Assembly: GCA_034409055.1 (NCBI GenBank)
Contig: DAOUMU010000261.1
Location: forward strand, 1-7,954
Reading direction: 5' to 3'
Source of the DNA: DAOUMU01 sp034409055
GTDB taxonomy: Bacteria; Chloroflexota; Anaerolineae; 4572-78; J111
Length of the DNA: 7,954 nt
The position numbers were made by a program, and so were the translations under genes. Under the pieces are notes generated by a model. That model was not told the DNA's origin, did no database searches, and worked only from the letters and a program-made list of their open reading frames with translations. This document shows positions 1 to 5,603 of the stretch, piece by piece. How positions within the stretch are numbered: position 1 is the stretch's first letter; each line of letters begins with the position of its first letter.

Positions 1-135
1 GGCTTGGCTAAGACCCATCTCCAACACATCGCCATCGCAGCGGCTATGAATTTGAGCCGGCTCTGGGCTTGGTTGAATGAAAGACCAAAGGCACAGACCC
101 GCCGTTCCAAGTTTCTGGCTCTCGCACCTACTTAA
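1..135 (+). CDS. IS1182-family transposase, C-terminal end (partial)
   Basis: Reading frame 1 is open from the window edge to a TAA at 133-135 and gives 44 residues, starting GLAKTHLQHIAIAAAMNLSR and ending in a short basic/hydrophobic tail. The motif GLAK-x-HLQH-x-x-x-AAA-x-N-x-x-R-L is typical of the last 50 residues of DDE transposases of the IS1182 (DUF772/DDE_Tnp_1-like) group, where it follows the catalytic Glu region. The catalytic residues lie upstream of the window, so activity cannot be judged. The sequence just after the stop (about 140-160) would be the right terminus of the element, but the matching left inverted repeat is outside the window. The element probably truncated the group II intron that follows. 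The family call rests on recalled consensus, not on a search. Confidence 0.75.
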   Translation, partial: GLAKTHLQHIAIAAAMNLSRLWAWLNERPKAQTRRSKFLALAPT

Positions 136-239
136 CATAAATTCGCCAACAGTATCTTCAAAGGGGTAACCTGGGAACCCTTCGGCACTCCCTACGGTCG
201 CAGGACAGGCTCCGCGGAGCATAGTACCGAGGGTCAGAA

Positions 240-424
240 ATGATGGGAAGGTGGGGAAGTGAGACCCAAGCGACCCACTGAAGGGAAGGCGAAGCCGGGC
301 ATAGCGTGTTGTTGGGAGGAAAGACGGGAAGGACTTCGAGCCTACGAACCGTCTCAACAGAAGCCTAGCAACAGGTGACAGGGTAGCCCAGCTACGCTGC
401 GCGGCCCATCGGGGTGTCGCCTGA
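240..424 (+). pseudogene. Group II intron reverse transcriptase/maturase, N-terminal scraps
   Basis: Two short pieces of an RT N-terminus can be read in different frames. An ATG at 240 gives MMGRWGSETQATH and stops at 279-281. A second piece, open from 305 to a TGA at 422-424, contains GRKDGKDFEPTNRLNRSLAT. This resembles the N-terminal region of many bacterial intron RTs, where a variable Gly/Lys-rich stretch leads into an NRLNRRL-like segment. Everything that should follow (the RT palm with YADD, the X/maturase domain, the endonuclease) is absent: the coding remnant runs straight into the domain IV stem at 430. The gene was lost by internal deletion plus frameshifts. Assignment depends on recalled family patterns and on the intron context. 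Confidence 0.5.
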
Positions 425-429
425 TTGGT

Positions 430-539
430 TTCCAACGTGGTCAAAAGCGTTGGAACTGAGGAACCGGATGCGGGAGTTCCGCACGTCCGGCTCTGTGGGG
501 GGGGGCGGCAGGTCGCAAAGCGTGCCGCCTCTACCCGGT
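430..539 (+). ncRNA. Group II intron domains IV (base), V and VI
   Basis: A stem TTCCAACG/CGTTGGAA (430-437 with 448-455) closes domain IV. Domain V follows at about 461-493: a lower stem (GAACCGGA with TCCGGCTC, containing one A-C mismatch) and an upper stem (TGCGG with CCGCA) around a short loop. Domain VI begins with a run of nine G and forms GGCGGCA with TGCCGCC (about 504-529), followed by CTACCC, whose A533 is the likely branch point. The usual AGC triad at the base of domain V reads AAC here, and the expected terminal GAY reads GGT. Both suggest a degenerate ribozyme. Confidence 0.65.
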
Positions 540-653
540 CACGCCGACAGCCAAAGTTGGTTTGGATAGCCGGGTGGTTTGGCTAACGGTTGTTGGGCTG
601 CTGTGCAGGTGGTTTTGCTCACCTTTGGCTGCGGGTGAACTCTGGCGTTAGGC
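539..653 (+). other. attC site, left end interrupted by the group II intron
   Basis: The right core site R' is GTTAGGC at 647-653. The arms pair as TCAC 539-542 with GTGA 635-638, CCG 544-546 with CGG 632-634, and CAGCCAAAG 548-556 with CTTTGGCTG 623-631. G543 and A547 on the left arm have no partner, which matches the extrahelical bases of attC sites. An inner stem AGGTG/CACCT caps the hairpin. The left core R'' (RYYYAAC) should lie about 10-15 bases before 539, but intron domain VI sits there, so the intron separates R'' from the arm. GGCTAAC at 581-587 resembles a core but lies in the loop. The site closes the cassette upstream of cassette A. It probably cannot fold fully unless the intron is removed. 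Confidence 0.75.
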
Positions 654-654
654 G

Positions 655-660
655 AGGAGG
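655..660 (+). promoter_or_regulatory. Strong Shine-Dalgarno site for the leader peptide
   Basis: AGGAGG lies one base after the attC R' core (647-653) and four bases before the ATG at 665. It is the best ribosome-binding site in cassette A, and it serves the 17-codon leader rather than the long ORF directly. Confidence 0.75.
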
Positions 661-664
661 AAAG

Positions 665-718
665 ATGAACTGCTCATTCCGCATGTGGCCTGCGGACCAA
701 AAGGGACGAGTGCTATGA
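665..718 (+). CDS. 17-aa leader peptide, translationally coupled to the giant ORF
   Basis: An ATG at 665 behind a perfect AGGAGG gives MNCSFRMWPADQKGRVL and stops at TGA 716-718. The stop overlaps the ATG (715-717) of the 972-aa ORF in an ATGA arrangement. This geometry is typical of translational coupling: ribosomes loaded on the leader terminate exactly where the next gene starts. Leader ORFs that boost cassette expression are known in integrons (orf11 of attI1 is the classic case). The peptide itself has no recognised function; its role is inferred to be delivery of ribosomes to the next start. It is too short to be supported by composition, so the case rests on the SD and the overlap. Confidence 0.6.
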   Translation: MNCSFRMWPADQKGRVL

Positions 719-3633
719 ATTTTGAGCGCTGTTGGGACGAATTCATCGAGGACTGGCGAGAGCGCGAAGTCCAACGGAGAAGAAGATTTGAGGAACGGTC
801 CCGAAGGTGCCGCGAGCATGAATGGTGGGACCCCAGAGGATGGGTATGCTGGATCGTTACAGTTGTTCGTTATGCCTGGGAGTGGGTGACGGAGACGTTT
901 CTGGAAATCTTCACCTTGACGACCTGTGTACTGTGCGAACTATTGACGTGGTTGGACTACTTAATCCTTGGGCATCGTATTTCGACTAGTCAGACTGACA
1001 TTCCTGCCGACGCAGTAGACATCACCGGTTACAAGACAAACGCCTGGGCGTTCAACAATTCCTCTATAGAGACGCGGGTGAGCTACACGGATTACGGTAG
1101 AGGATTCGAGTTCAGGATTGTGGACGGAATCGTACAATACAAGGAACTCTGCTCGGGCGTGTTTGCCCCGCTCAAGCGTAACATTGACGATATTCCCCAA
1201 GCCATCTCTTATCTCGAAGAGCGAGCGCCTGCGACACACGATGCGCCAAGGTTCGACCTGCTCGCCGCTGGAGGAGGGAGGATACTTGCTAAAGAAGAAG
1301 GAAGACTTCGTTTCTATTTTGCAACATTAGAGCACGAGTTTCTTCACTTCATCCCGCCTGAGGGCTCCGGCTGGCTTGCGGAGGACTTCACGAGTCACAA
1401 CGGATCGGTTCCGGGTTTCTACGCAAAGTTGGACCCGCAATATGACATGTTGCGTCTATTACCCGACGAAACACTCCAATGGTGGACTAAGAAGGATTAC
1501 AACGATCATCCCTCTCTTGCACCATTCAGTTTGTTGGGCGGATCAGGTTTGAAGATTGCAAAGACTTTGCGGATATTTCCTGACGTCATGATGGTTATGG
1601 TCGAACCTCGGGTCTGGCATCTGATTGATGATCGTCCTCCTTTCGGCAGCGGAGAACCACCATCCTGGGTTCAAACTTACGGGCATGTTACCTATGAGCC
1701 CTGCGTGGATTTGGATGTCTGCGAGCAGAATCGTGTGCAGACGTCTGTCAAAATTTACGGCGTTCTTGATTTAGCCGTCGGTCATATGCACCGCCACTTG
1801 CATTATGAGGATATCTACGGCGGCGAAATGGGTGGAATGAACTCCACCGTTTTCAGTATTTTCAACGGACCCGTCGATGATGCGGACGGTTTTTGCGATG
1901 GCACCTGTAACTTCTACATCTTGTGCAAGATCAAGGTCAGGGCCGGTCTGGAGCCTGACGGGAGCTACCAGGATGCGTACGCGGTGCTATGGATGGACGA
2001 ACAGTCCTACTTCTCCGAGAGATGGCGTCTGCTCCATCCAGAAGACAATAAATGGGGGCGTATCATTGGCACTCTAGGGTCTCCTCCCGGGCCATTCTTG
2101 CGGGGTTTTGACCATACCAAATTCTGGTGTCCTTTCGAGTCCGGATGGCGGTCGGGCAGGAGCCGATTCGATGAACAGAGCAGGCTTGCAGTGTCGAGAC
2201 AGACTGTATTGGTCACTGGAATCGACCCAGATCATTTGGATCATGACGACAAACCCACGTACGTTATCTATTCGATCAATTTCAGTTGGGGAACGGGTGA
2301 CAAAACCTGGCGTTGGAGAAACTACCCTTGCACGGTCTCCAGTGCTTCTTCCTGGTCAAAGACGACGCCATCCGAGCCGCTCTGCTTTCCCCGTTCGATT
2401 GGCATCCGGGGTGACATGACGTTGTTCATTAAGGGCACGAAGGAGGTTAAAACAGCACAAGGTTCCAGATATGTTAACGGCTACTGGTATCAGAAATATC
2501 TACCAGCAGACAACATCGAGATACCAATACCAGACGACCTGAGCGACGGCGATATGCCTTCTGCCCCTTATCCTCACGGGTGGAACTTTATCACCAATGA
2601 TGATCAGAGTTATATGGGTAACTTCGATCGTGCCCATTGTTTCAGCCATTTTGGCGTCTATCAGGAGGTAGATTCGCGCAGCCAGTTCTACGTTGTTACT
2701 CTCCTATCCGGCGAAATAGGCCAGGTATCTGGGGTTGGAGAGCATGTACCCTGGCTCGACCTTAACGATGACCTCTGCGCCTGGACCCTTGGTTGGCCTT
2801 TTTTTCACTGCCCACCTTCCCAGTTTAACGAACGAACTTATCTCAAGTTGGTTCGACGCGAGCCGTTTGGCTTGATTGCTATGCATTGGGATAAGCGAGA
2901 TGATGAACTACCAGAATTAAGCCACACACCATTGAGTTTCGGTAAAGTGACTCTTTCAAGCCGAGCTGGTTTAGTCCAAGTTCCCCCGAATTTTTCGGCC
3001 TCCGACTCGATAGATATTGAGATTTCGCTATCGAAACGGTTCAAACGATGGACTCCTCCCGTTGTGCAAATGACGAAAGTCGTCGTGGACTCCGAACAAC
3101 AAAAGTTCACAATTTTATTTTATAGCCGAATAGCAAACGGATCGGGAGGGTATGAATACGATCCCAGATTAGCGCCTCCAGTTGACACTGATGTGGCGCG
3201 AAGTCTATGCGAAGGCAATTTCCCCGAGTACAGCGAATTCACCGACTACTTAGCTACACGCTTTGCCCCGGCCCGCGATCCTGTCTTCCCTGATCCAAGT
3301 CGAAATGACGTTACGGAAATCCAGCCCGACATCGCCATTTGGCGTGTGACGATCGCAGGCTTCGGGCCAGGGGGCGACGTGGTGCAGGTCTTCCGTGAGA
3401 GCATCTTCGATAACTCCGGCGCAGGATTCATCTTTCACCGCAAGTCGAAATATTTATATGCTTACGAATGGTCCGCCACTGATTCGAGAGACGATCAGAA
3501 TCGCTTTTCAGATTTGCGGGAATACTGTAGCGAAATCGGCAGCATAGCACACGGTACAAGTGTCTGGTTCGAAGACATCACGGGGCACATGAATACGGCC
3601 GAGAAGATCGTGTTCAGAGAGGTCTCGACATGA
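715..3633 (+). CDS. Giant cassette protein of unknown function (972 aa)
   Basis: This ORF of nearly 3 kb is the body of cassette A, far longer than usual cassette genes. The ATG at 715 is preferred because it overlaps the leader stop. A GTG at 685 would add 10 residues but has no good SD. The N-terminus is charged (RRRR and further Arg/Glu about residues 15-36), followed by an aromatic, Trp- and Cys-rich hydrophobic stretch (about 42-86) that could be one or two membrane segments or a membrane-associating hairpin. The rest (about 90-972) is soluble-looking, rich in Trp, Tyr, Asp, Gly and Pro, and beta-like. It includes an acidic segment with C394-x3-C398 and C404, and an Asp/His cluster near 504-512. 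I recognise no enzyme domain. A large extracytoplasmic or envelope-associated protein is possible but speculative. The frame is intact and the attC starts 75 bases after the stop. Confidence 0.85.
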   Translation: MNFERCWDEFIEDWREREVQRRRRFEERSRRCREHEWWDPRGWVCWIVTVVRYAWEWVTETFLEIFTLTTCVLCELLTWLDYLILGHRISTSQTDIPADAVDITGYKTNAWAFNNSSIETRVSYTDYGRGFEFRIVDGIVQYKELCSGVFAPLKRNIDDIPQAISYLEERAPATHDAPRFDLLAAGGGRILAKEEGRLRFYFATLEHEFLHFIPPEGSGWLAEDFTSHNGSVPGFYAKLDPQYDMLRLLPDETLQWWTKKDYNDHPSLAPFSLLGGSGLKIAKTLRIFPDVMMVMVEPRVWHLIDDRPPFGSGEPPSWVQTYGHVTYEPCVDLDVCEQNRVQTSVKIYGVLDLAVGHMHRHLHYEDIYGGEMGGMNSTVFSIFNGPVDDADGFCDGTCNFYILCKIKVRAGLEPDGSYQDAYAVLWMDEQSYFSERWRLLHPEDNKWGRIIGTLGSPPGPFLRGFDHTKFWCPFESGWRSGRSRFDEQSRLAVSRQTVLVTGIDPDHLDHDDKPTYVIYSINFSWGTGDKTWRWRNYPCTVSSASSWSKTTPSEPLCFPRSIGIRGDMTLFIKGTKEVKTAQGSRYVNGYWYQKYLPADNIEIPIPDDLSDGDMPSAPYPHGWNFITNDDQSYMGNFDRAHCFSHFGVYQEVDSRSQFYVVTLLSGEIGQVSGVGEHVPWLDLNDDLCAWTLGWPFFHCPPSQFNERTYLKLVRREPFGLIAMHWDKRDDELPELSHTPLSFGKVTLSSRAGLVQVPPNFSASDSIDIEISLSKRFKRWTPPVVQMTKVVVDSEQQKFTILFYSRIANGSGGYEYDPRLAPPVDTDVARSLCEGNFPEYSEFTDYLATRFAPARDPVFPDPSRNDVTEIQPDIAIWRVTIAGFGPGGDVVQVFRESIFDNSGAGFIFHRKSKYLYAYEWSATDSRDDQNRFSDLREYCSEIGSIAHGTSVWFEDITGHMNTAEKIVFREVST

Positions 3634-3708
3634 GGCGCCCATCCTACTCCTTACGCTGGCCAATGAGAGATAGAGCATTTATTCTCTTTTATCTACGAAG
3701 AACTGCTT

Positions 3709-3769
3709 GCCTAACAATGCAAATCCAGCCGATGCTCGTAACTCGCGCGGCTGATTTGCGGCGTTAAGC
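3709..3769 (+). other. attC site of cassette A (61 bp)
   Basis: R'' is GCCTAAC (3709-3715) and R' is GTTAAGC (3763-3769). The arms pair as GCAAAT 3719-3724 with ATTTGC 3754-3759, and CAGCCG 3726-3731 with CGGCTG 3748-3753. C3725 is extrahelical and A3732 follows the second stem, separated by six paired bases as in well-studied attC sites. Bases 3716-3718 face 3760-3762 as the unpaired central spacer. This is a short, canonical site and should be recombination-competent. Confidence 0.92.
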
Positions 3770-3796
3770 TGACGGCGCTTCGCCCGTCAGCTTAAC
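3763..3796 (+). repeat. Perfect palindrome spanning the attC R' core
   Basis: GTTAAGCTGACGG (3763-3775) is exactly mirrored by CCGTCAGCTTAAC (3784-3796) around the loop CGCTTCGC. The first seven bases are the R' core of the preceding attC; the last seven, GCTTAAC, also fit the R'' consensus RYYYAAC. The 13-bp stem lacks a following T-run, so a terminator is less likely than a recombination-related or rearrangement structure. Confidence 0.85.
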
Positions 3797-3811
3797 GGGG
3801 CGCGGATGATG
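3793..3811. repeat. Inverted copy of the attC L'-R' end (partner at 5556-5574)
   Basis: These 19 bases are the exact reverse complement of 5556-5574, the last part of the attC at 5486-5577; one further pair can be added at the TTA/TAA core with a mismatch beyond. The two copies are 1.75 kb apart and enclose the IS110-type element. Read on the - strand, the left copy looks like the 3' end of an attC ending in GTTAAGC. Confidence 0.85.
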
Positions 3812-3865
3812 GCGGGCGGGTATGCAGGATCGTCATTATCAGTACTCCCATCGCGCCGCACCCTT

Positions 3866-3877
3866 CTATGAGGGGGA
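3866..3877 (+). repeat. Candidate subterminal inverted repeat of the IS (right end)
   Basis: CTATGAGGGGGA is similar to the reverse complement of 5474-5484 (CTATGGAGGGA), with one base of length difference and one substitution. It lies at the outer end of the transposase-distal non-coding region, where IS1111-type repeats are expected. Confidence 0.45.
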
Positions 3878-4252
3878 TTTTGTCAAATCGGAGGGGTGAT
3901 TTTAGCCACTTTTGCTCATACTCCCGTTTTGGGACAACATCCCCCTATCGGCTTATGTCTTACTGCTATGGCCGCTGAGTTTAGACCTTATTCAGTTGTT
4001 TTCGGTCCCCTTCCCCCCTGTCCAGCCCTACCGCTGGCCGCTGCCAAGCGTCGGGCCTTATTCGCGCCGAACCACCTTCTATCCGTGCTGACCGGTGGGG
4101 GTCAGACACCCGATACTGTTTTCGCCTCGGGGCGATTTGGCAGCGCTGGGGGAGCGGTACCCCTCTAACAAACGGTTCCTTTTTTAAGGAAACCCGGGTG
4201 CAATGACGGGCCGCTCCCACCAGCGGAGCCGACATGAGGGGGGTGGGCTGGT
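3878..4252 (-). ncRNA. Candidate bridge (seek) RNA region of the IS
   Basis: About 375 bases after the transposase stop contain no credible gene; a 90-codon frame here on the + strand has no SD and no recognisable product. In IS1111-group elements the guide RNA that pairs with target and donor is encoded in this place. Visible stems include CTGACC/GGTCAG at 4087-4104, CGCC/GGCG-type stems near 4122-4134, and a GGTTCCTT/AAGGAAACC hairpin at 4174-4194. The target-binding loop should pair with sequence around the attC R'' (near 5486-5495), but I could not assign it by eye. Strand is inferred from the transposase direction. Confidence 0.4.
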
Positions 4253-5356
4253 TCAACTGGCTGATGACAGCACCGCCCCGGCCGGCACCTCACCCGTTTC
4301 CAGGTAACGCCACAAGGCAATCAACAGCTTGCGGGCCAGGGCCACAATGCCGATCTTACGCATTCGTTTGCTGCCGTGGCCGAAGCGGTCTTGATACCAG
4401 CGGCTCAGTTCACTCTCCGGCTGGAGATAGAGCCAACGCCAGGCAATCTCGATGGCCATAGCCCGGATGTAGCGATTGCCGGCCTTGTCAATGCCCTGCT
4501 CCCGGTCACTGGCCCCACTCTGATAAGGGGTCGGGGTCAGGCCGGCCAGGCCCCCGACTTCCCGCCGGTTGCGGAAGTTCCGCCAGCTAAAGAACTCCAT
4601 GGCATACAGCCAGGCGGAGTTAGGGCCAATGGCCCGGAGCCGCAGCAGTTGGCGCACCATCTCGACTGCCGGATCAGTGGAGTGGCGGATGGCCGCTCGC
4701 CGCTCGGCTTCCAGGGCTTTGATTTGGCCACTGACCAGTTGCAGCCGCTCATACTCCCGCTGCAACCGCGCTTTCAAGCCAGGCGGCAAGGAGGAACCAT
4801 CCCACAATTGGACGCTCGCCAACTGATTCAAGAAGTCCTTCTTGACCGCCAAGCGCACCCCCTCCTGGCTGACCAACAGCCCCTTGAGGCGGTTGACATG
4901 CTGTGTCCGCTCCCTTTTGAGCTGCAACAACTCCCGGTGCAACTGGCGACGGTCTTCCTGCTCCAGCGTGGGCCCTTGGACCACGTGCCACACTTTCGGT
5001 TCTCCATTATGGTAGCGGATCAGCATCGTCAACAGCTTGCCCAAGTCCAGCCGGTCCGTTTTGGCCCGACGGGCCCGACGATTGACCTCGATGCTGGCCG
5101 CATCCACGATCACATTCTCGATGCCCTCAGAGCGCAGGTAACGGTCCAGCCAGAAGCCGTCCCGACCGGCCTCGTAGCAACTGACCACCCGGATCGGCTC
5201 GGCCAGTTTGAACCTTTTCTTGGCGGCAGCTATCTCCTGTTGCAGTCGTGGCAGGTCGCCCGCCGGGATGGTCCGCTGCCGGGGCTGTTGCCCCAAGCCG
5301 ATGGTGAAACCCAGTTTCCAGTGGGCATTGCCCAGTTCAAAAGCTAGATAAAGCAA
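4253..5356 (-). CDS. IS110/IS1111-family transposase (DEDD recombinase)
   Basis: The 367-residue frame has the two-domain IS110 layout. The N-terminal RuvC-like part has E7 (in AFELG), E62 (CYEAGRDG), D101 and D104 (KTDRLD), matching the DEDD positions, with Glu at the first site. A basic helical/coiled middle follows (about 130-225). The C-terminal transposase-20 part has the GLTPTPYQSG block with the probable catalytic Ser280, then DKAGNRYIR. The protein should cut and join the element's ends, guided by an RNA. The open frame can only start at TTG 5356 or other rare codons. The natural start appears to be ATG 5393, behind AAGGAG, giving MNTTATQV and then TAG. Removing one T from GTATAGC would join the frames as MNTTATQVSTKPLLYLAFELG. 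So either a 1-bp insertion damaged the start, or a +1 shift at the stop is used. Confidence 0.88.
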   Translation of the reverse strand: MLYLAFELGNAHWKLGFTIGLGQQPRQRTIPAGDLPRLQQEIAAAKKRFKLAEPIRVVSCYEAGRDGFWLDRYLRSEGIENVIVDAASIEVNRRARRAKTDRLDLGKLLTMLIRYHNGEPKVWHVVQGPTLEQEDRRQLHRELLQLKRERTQHVNRLKGLLVSQEGVRLAVKKDFLNQLASVQLWDGSSLPPGLKARLQREYERLQLVSGQIKALEAERRAAIRHSTDPAVEMVRQLLRLRAIGPNSAWLYAMEFFSWRNFRNRREVGGLAGLTPTPYQSGASDREQGIDKAGNRYIRAMAIEIAWRWLYLQPESELSRWYQDRFGHGSKRMRKIGIVALARKLLIALWRYLETGEVPAGAVLSSAS

Positions 5357-5390
5357 AGGCTTTGTGCTATACTTGGGTCGCTGTGGTGTT

Positions 5391-5405
5391 CATGGTTCAC
5401 TCCTT
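5391..5405 (-). promoter_or_regulatory. Original transposase start and RBS, out of frame
   Basis: On the - strand AAGGAGT (5405-5399) precedes ATG 5393-5391 with a 6-base gap after GGAG. The reading from this ATG ends after eight codons at TAG (5369-5367), one base out of phase with the transposase. The strong RBS argues that this was the gene's start before a frameshift. Confidence 0.6.
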
Positions 5406-5437
5406 TTTTTGAAAATATTGATATTCACTTTTTAAGG

Positions 5438-5466
5438 AGCATACACGCAGCGACCTTGATTCTCAA
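5438..5466 (-). promoter_or_regulatory. Candidate transposase promoter
   Basis: On the - strand TTGAGA (5466-5461) and TATGCT (5443-5438) are separated by 17 bases, matching sigma70 -35 (5 of 6) and -10 (4 of 6) hexamers. A transcript would begin near 5431, about 38 bases before the ATG at 5393. A second -10-like TACTAT lies at the extreme end of the element (about 5479-5484), where a circular form could join it to a -35 from the other end. Confidence 0.45.
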
Positions 5467-5473
5467 ACTTGCC

Positions 5474-5484
5474 TCCCTCCATAG
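5474..5484 (-). repeat. Candidate subterminal inverted repeat of the IS (left end)
   Basis: TCCCTCCATAG mirrors the repeat at 3866-3877. It lies between the transposase promoter and the attC core at 5486, so the element's end is only a few bases further out. Confidence 0.45.
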
Positions 5485-5485
5485 T

Positions 5486-5577
5486 ATCTAACAAGCGGAT
5501 CGATCTGCAAGCGGGGGAGGGCCTCCACTCCGTTTCAACCCTTCCCCCGCTTGCACATCATCCGCGCCCCGTTAGGC
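5486..5577 (+). other. attC site of cassette B (92 bp), with the IS abutting R''
   Basis: R'' is ATCTAAC (5486-5492) and R' is GTTAGGC (5571-5577). The left arm GCGGAT-C-GAT-C-TGCAAGCGGGGGAGGG (from 5495) pairs with the right arm ending at 5570. C5501 is extrahelical and one C-C-type mismatch follows; the unpaired spacer AA (5493-5494) faces a longer GGGGC on the complementary side. A long G/C-rich inner stem (CAAGCGGGGG with CCCCCGCTTG) is unusually strong. The first bases of R'' probably come from the IS end, yet still fit the core consensus, so the site may remain functional. Confidence 0.88.
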
Positions 5578-5603
5578 GTAATTCAAAGGCGAAAAAGGCA
5601 ACT

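Larger units (their letters stand above)
165..539 (+). mobile_element. Group II intron, 5'-truncated and ORF-deleted remnant
   Basis: The 3' part of a bacterial group II intron is recognisable. It has a pre-ORF segment (about 165-239), remnants of the reverse-transcriptase start (240-424), an 8-bp closing stem of domain IV (430-437 with 448-455), domain V (about 461-493), and a domain VI hairpin with a probable branch-point A at 533. Domain I and most of the RT/maturase ORF are missing, so this copy cannot be autonomous. The 5' limit is uncertain because the IS1182-type element abuts it; the 3' limit is within a few bases of 539, where the paired left arm of an attC begins. The intron lies in the same orientation as the cassette genes. 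The known attC-targeting group IIC introns usually lie in the opposite orientation near R'', so this one may belong to another lineage. Confidence 0.7.
3863..5491 (-). mobile_element. IS110-family element, IS1111-like, inserted in an attC
   Basis: The element holds one DEDD-type transposase on the - strand, about 0.39 kb of non-coding DNA after the gene, and a short region before it. The long downstream non-coding part is the layout of the IS1111 group. Candidate subterminal inverted repeats are CTATGAGGGGGA (3866-3877) and TCCCTCCATAG (5474-5484, reverse complement CTATGGAGGGA). Allowing the 3-bp and 7-bp outer tails described for IS1111 relatives gives ends near 3863 and 5491, in the R'' core of the attC that follows. 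This fits the known habit of the IS1111-attC group. Rejoining the flanks near 3861 and 5488 restores a core-like ACCTAAC. There is no obvious target duplication, as expected for the family. Exact ends are uncertain by several bases. Confidence 0.7.

Noticed and set aside
581..653. attC with R'' at GGCTAAC 581-587
   Set aside because: The flanking arm does not pair with the sequence before R'; the true left arm is at 539-556, and this core-like string falls in the loop.
3763..3796. Rho-independent terminator after cassette A
   Set aside because: The stem is strong but no T-run follows on either strand, and it is built from attC core sequence.
3896..4168. A 90-codon + strand frame in the IS non-coding part
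   Set aside because: No SD and no recognisable protein features; it lies where a structured guide RNA is expected.
4376..5347. A 323-codon frame on the + strand
   Set aside because: It is antisense to the clearly conserved IS110-type transposase, has no SD, and is explained by high G+C content of the other strand.
5469..5603. 45-residue N-terminal extension of the GNAT protein
   Set aside because: It would translate the attC site; the GNAT domain begins normally at ATG 5604.
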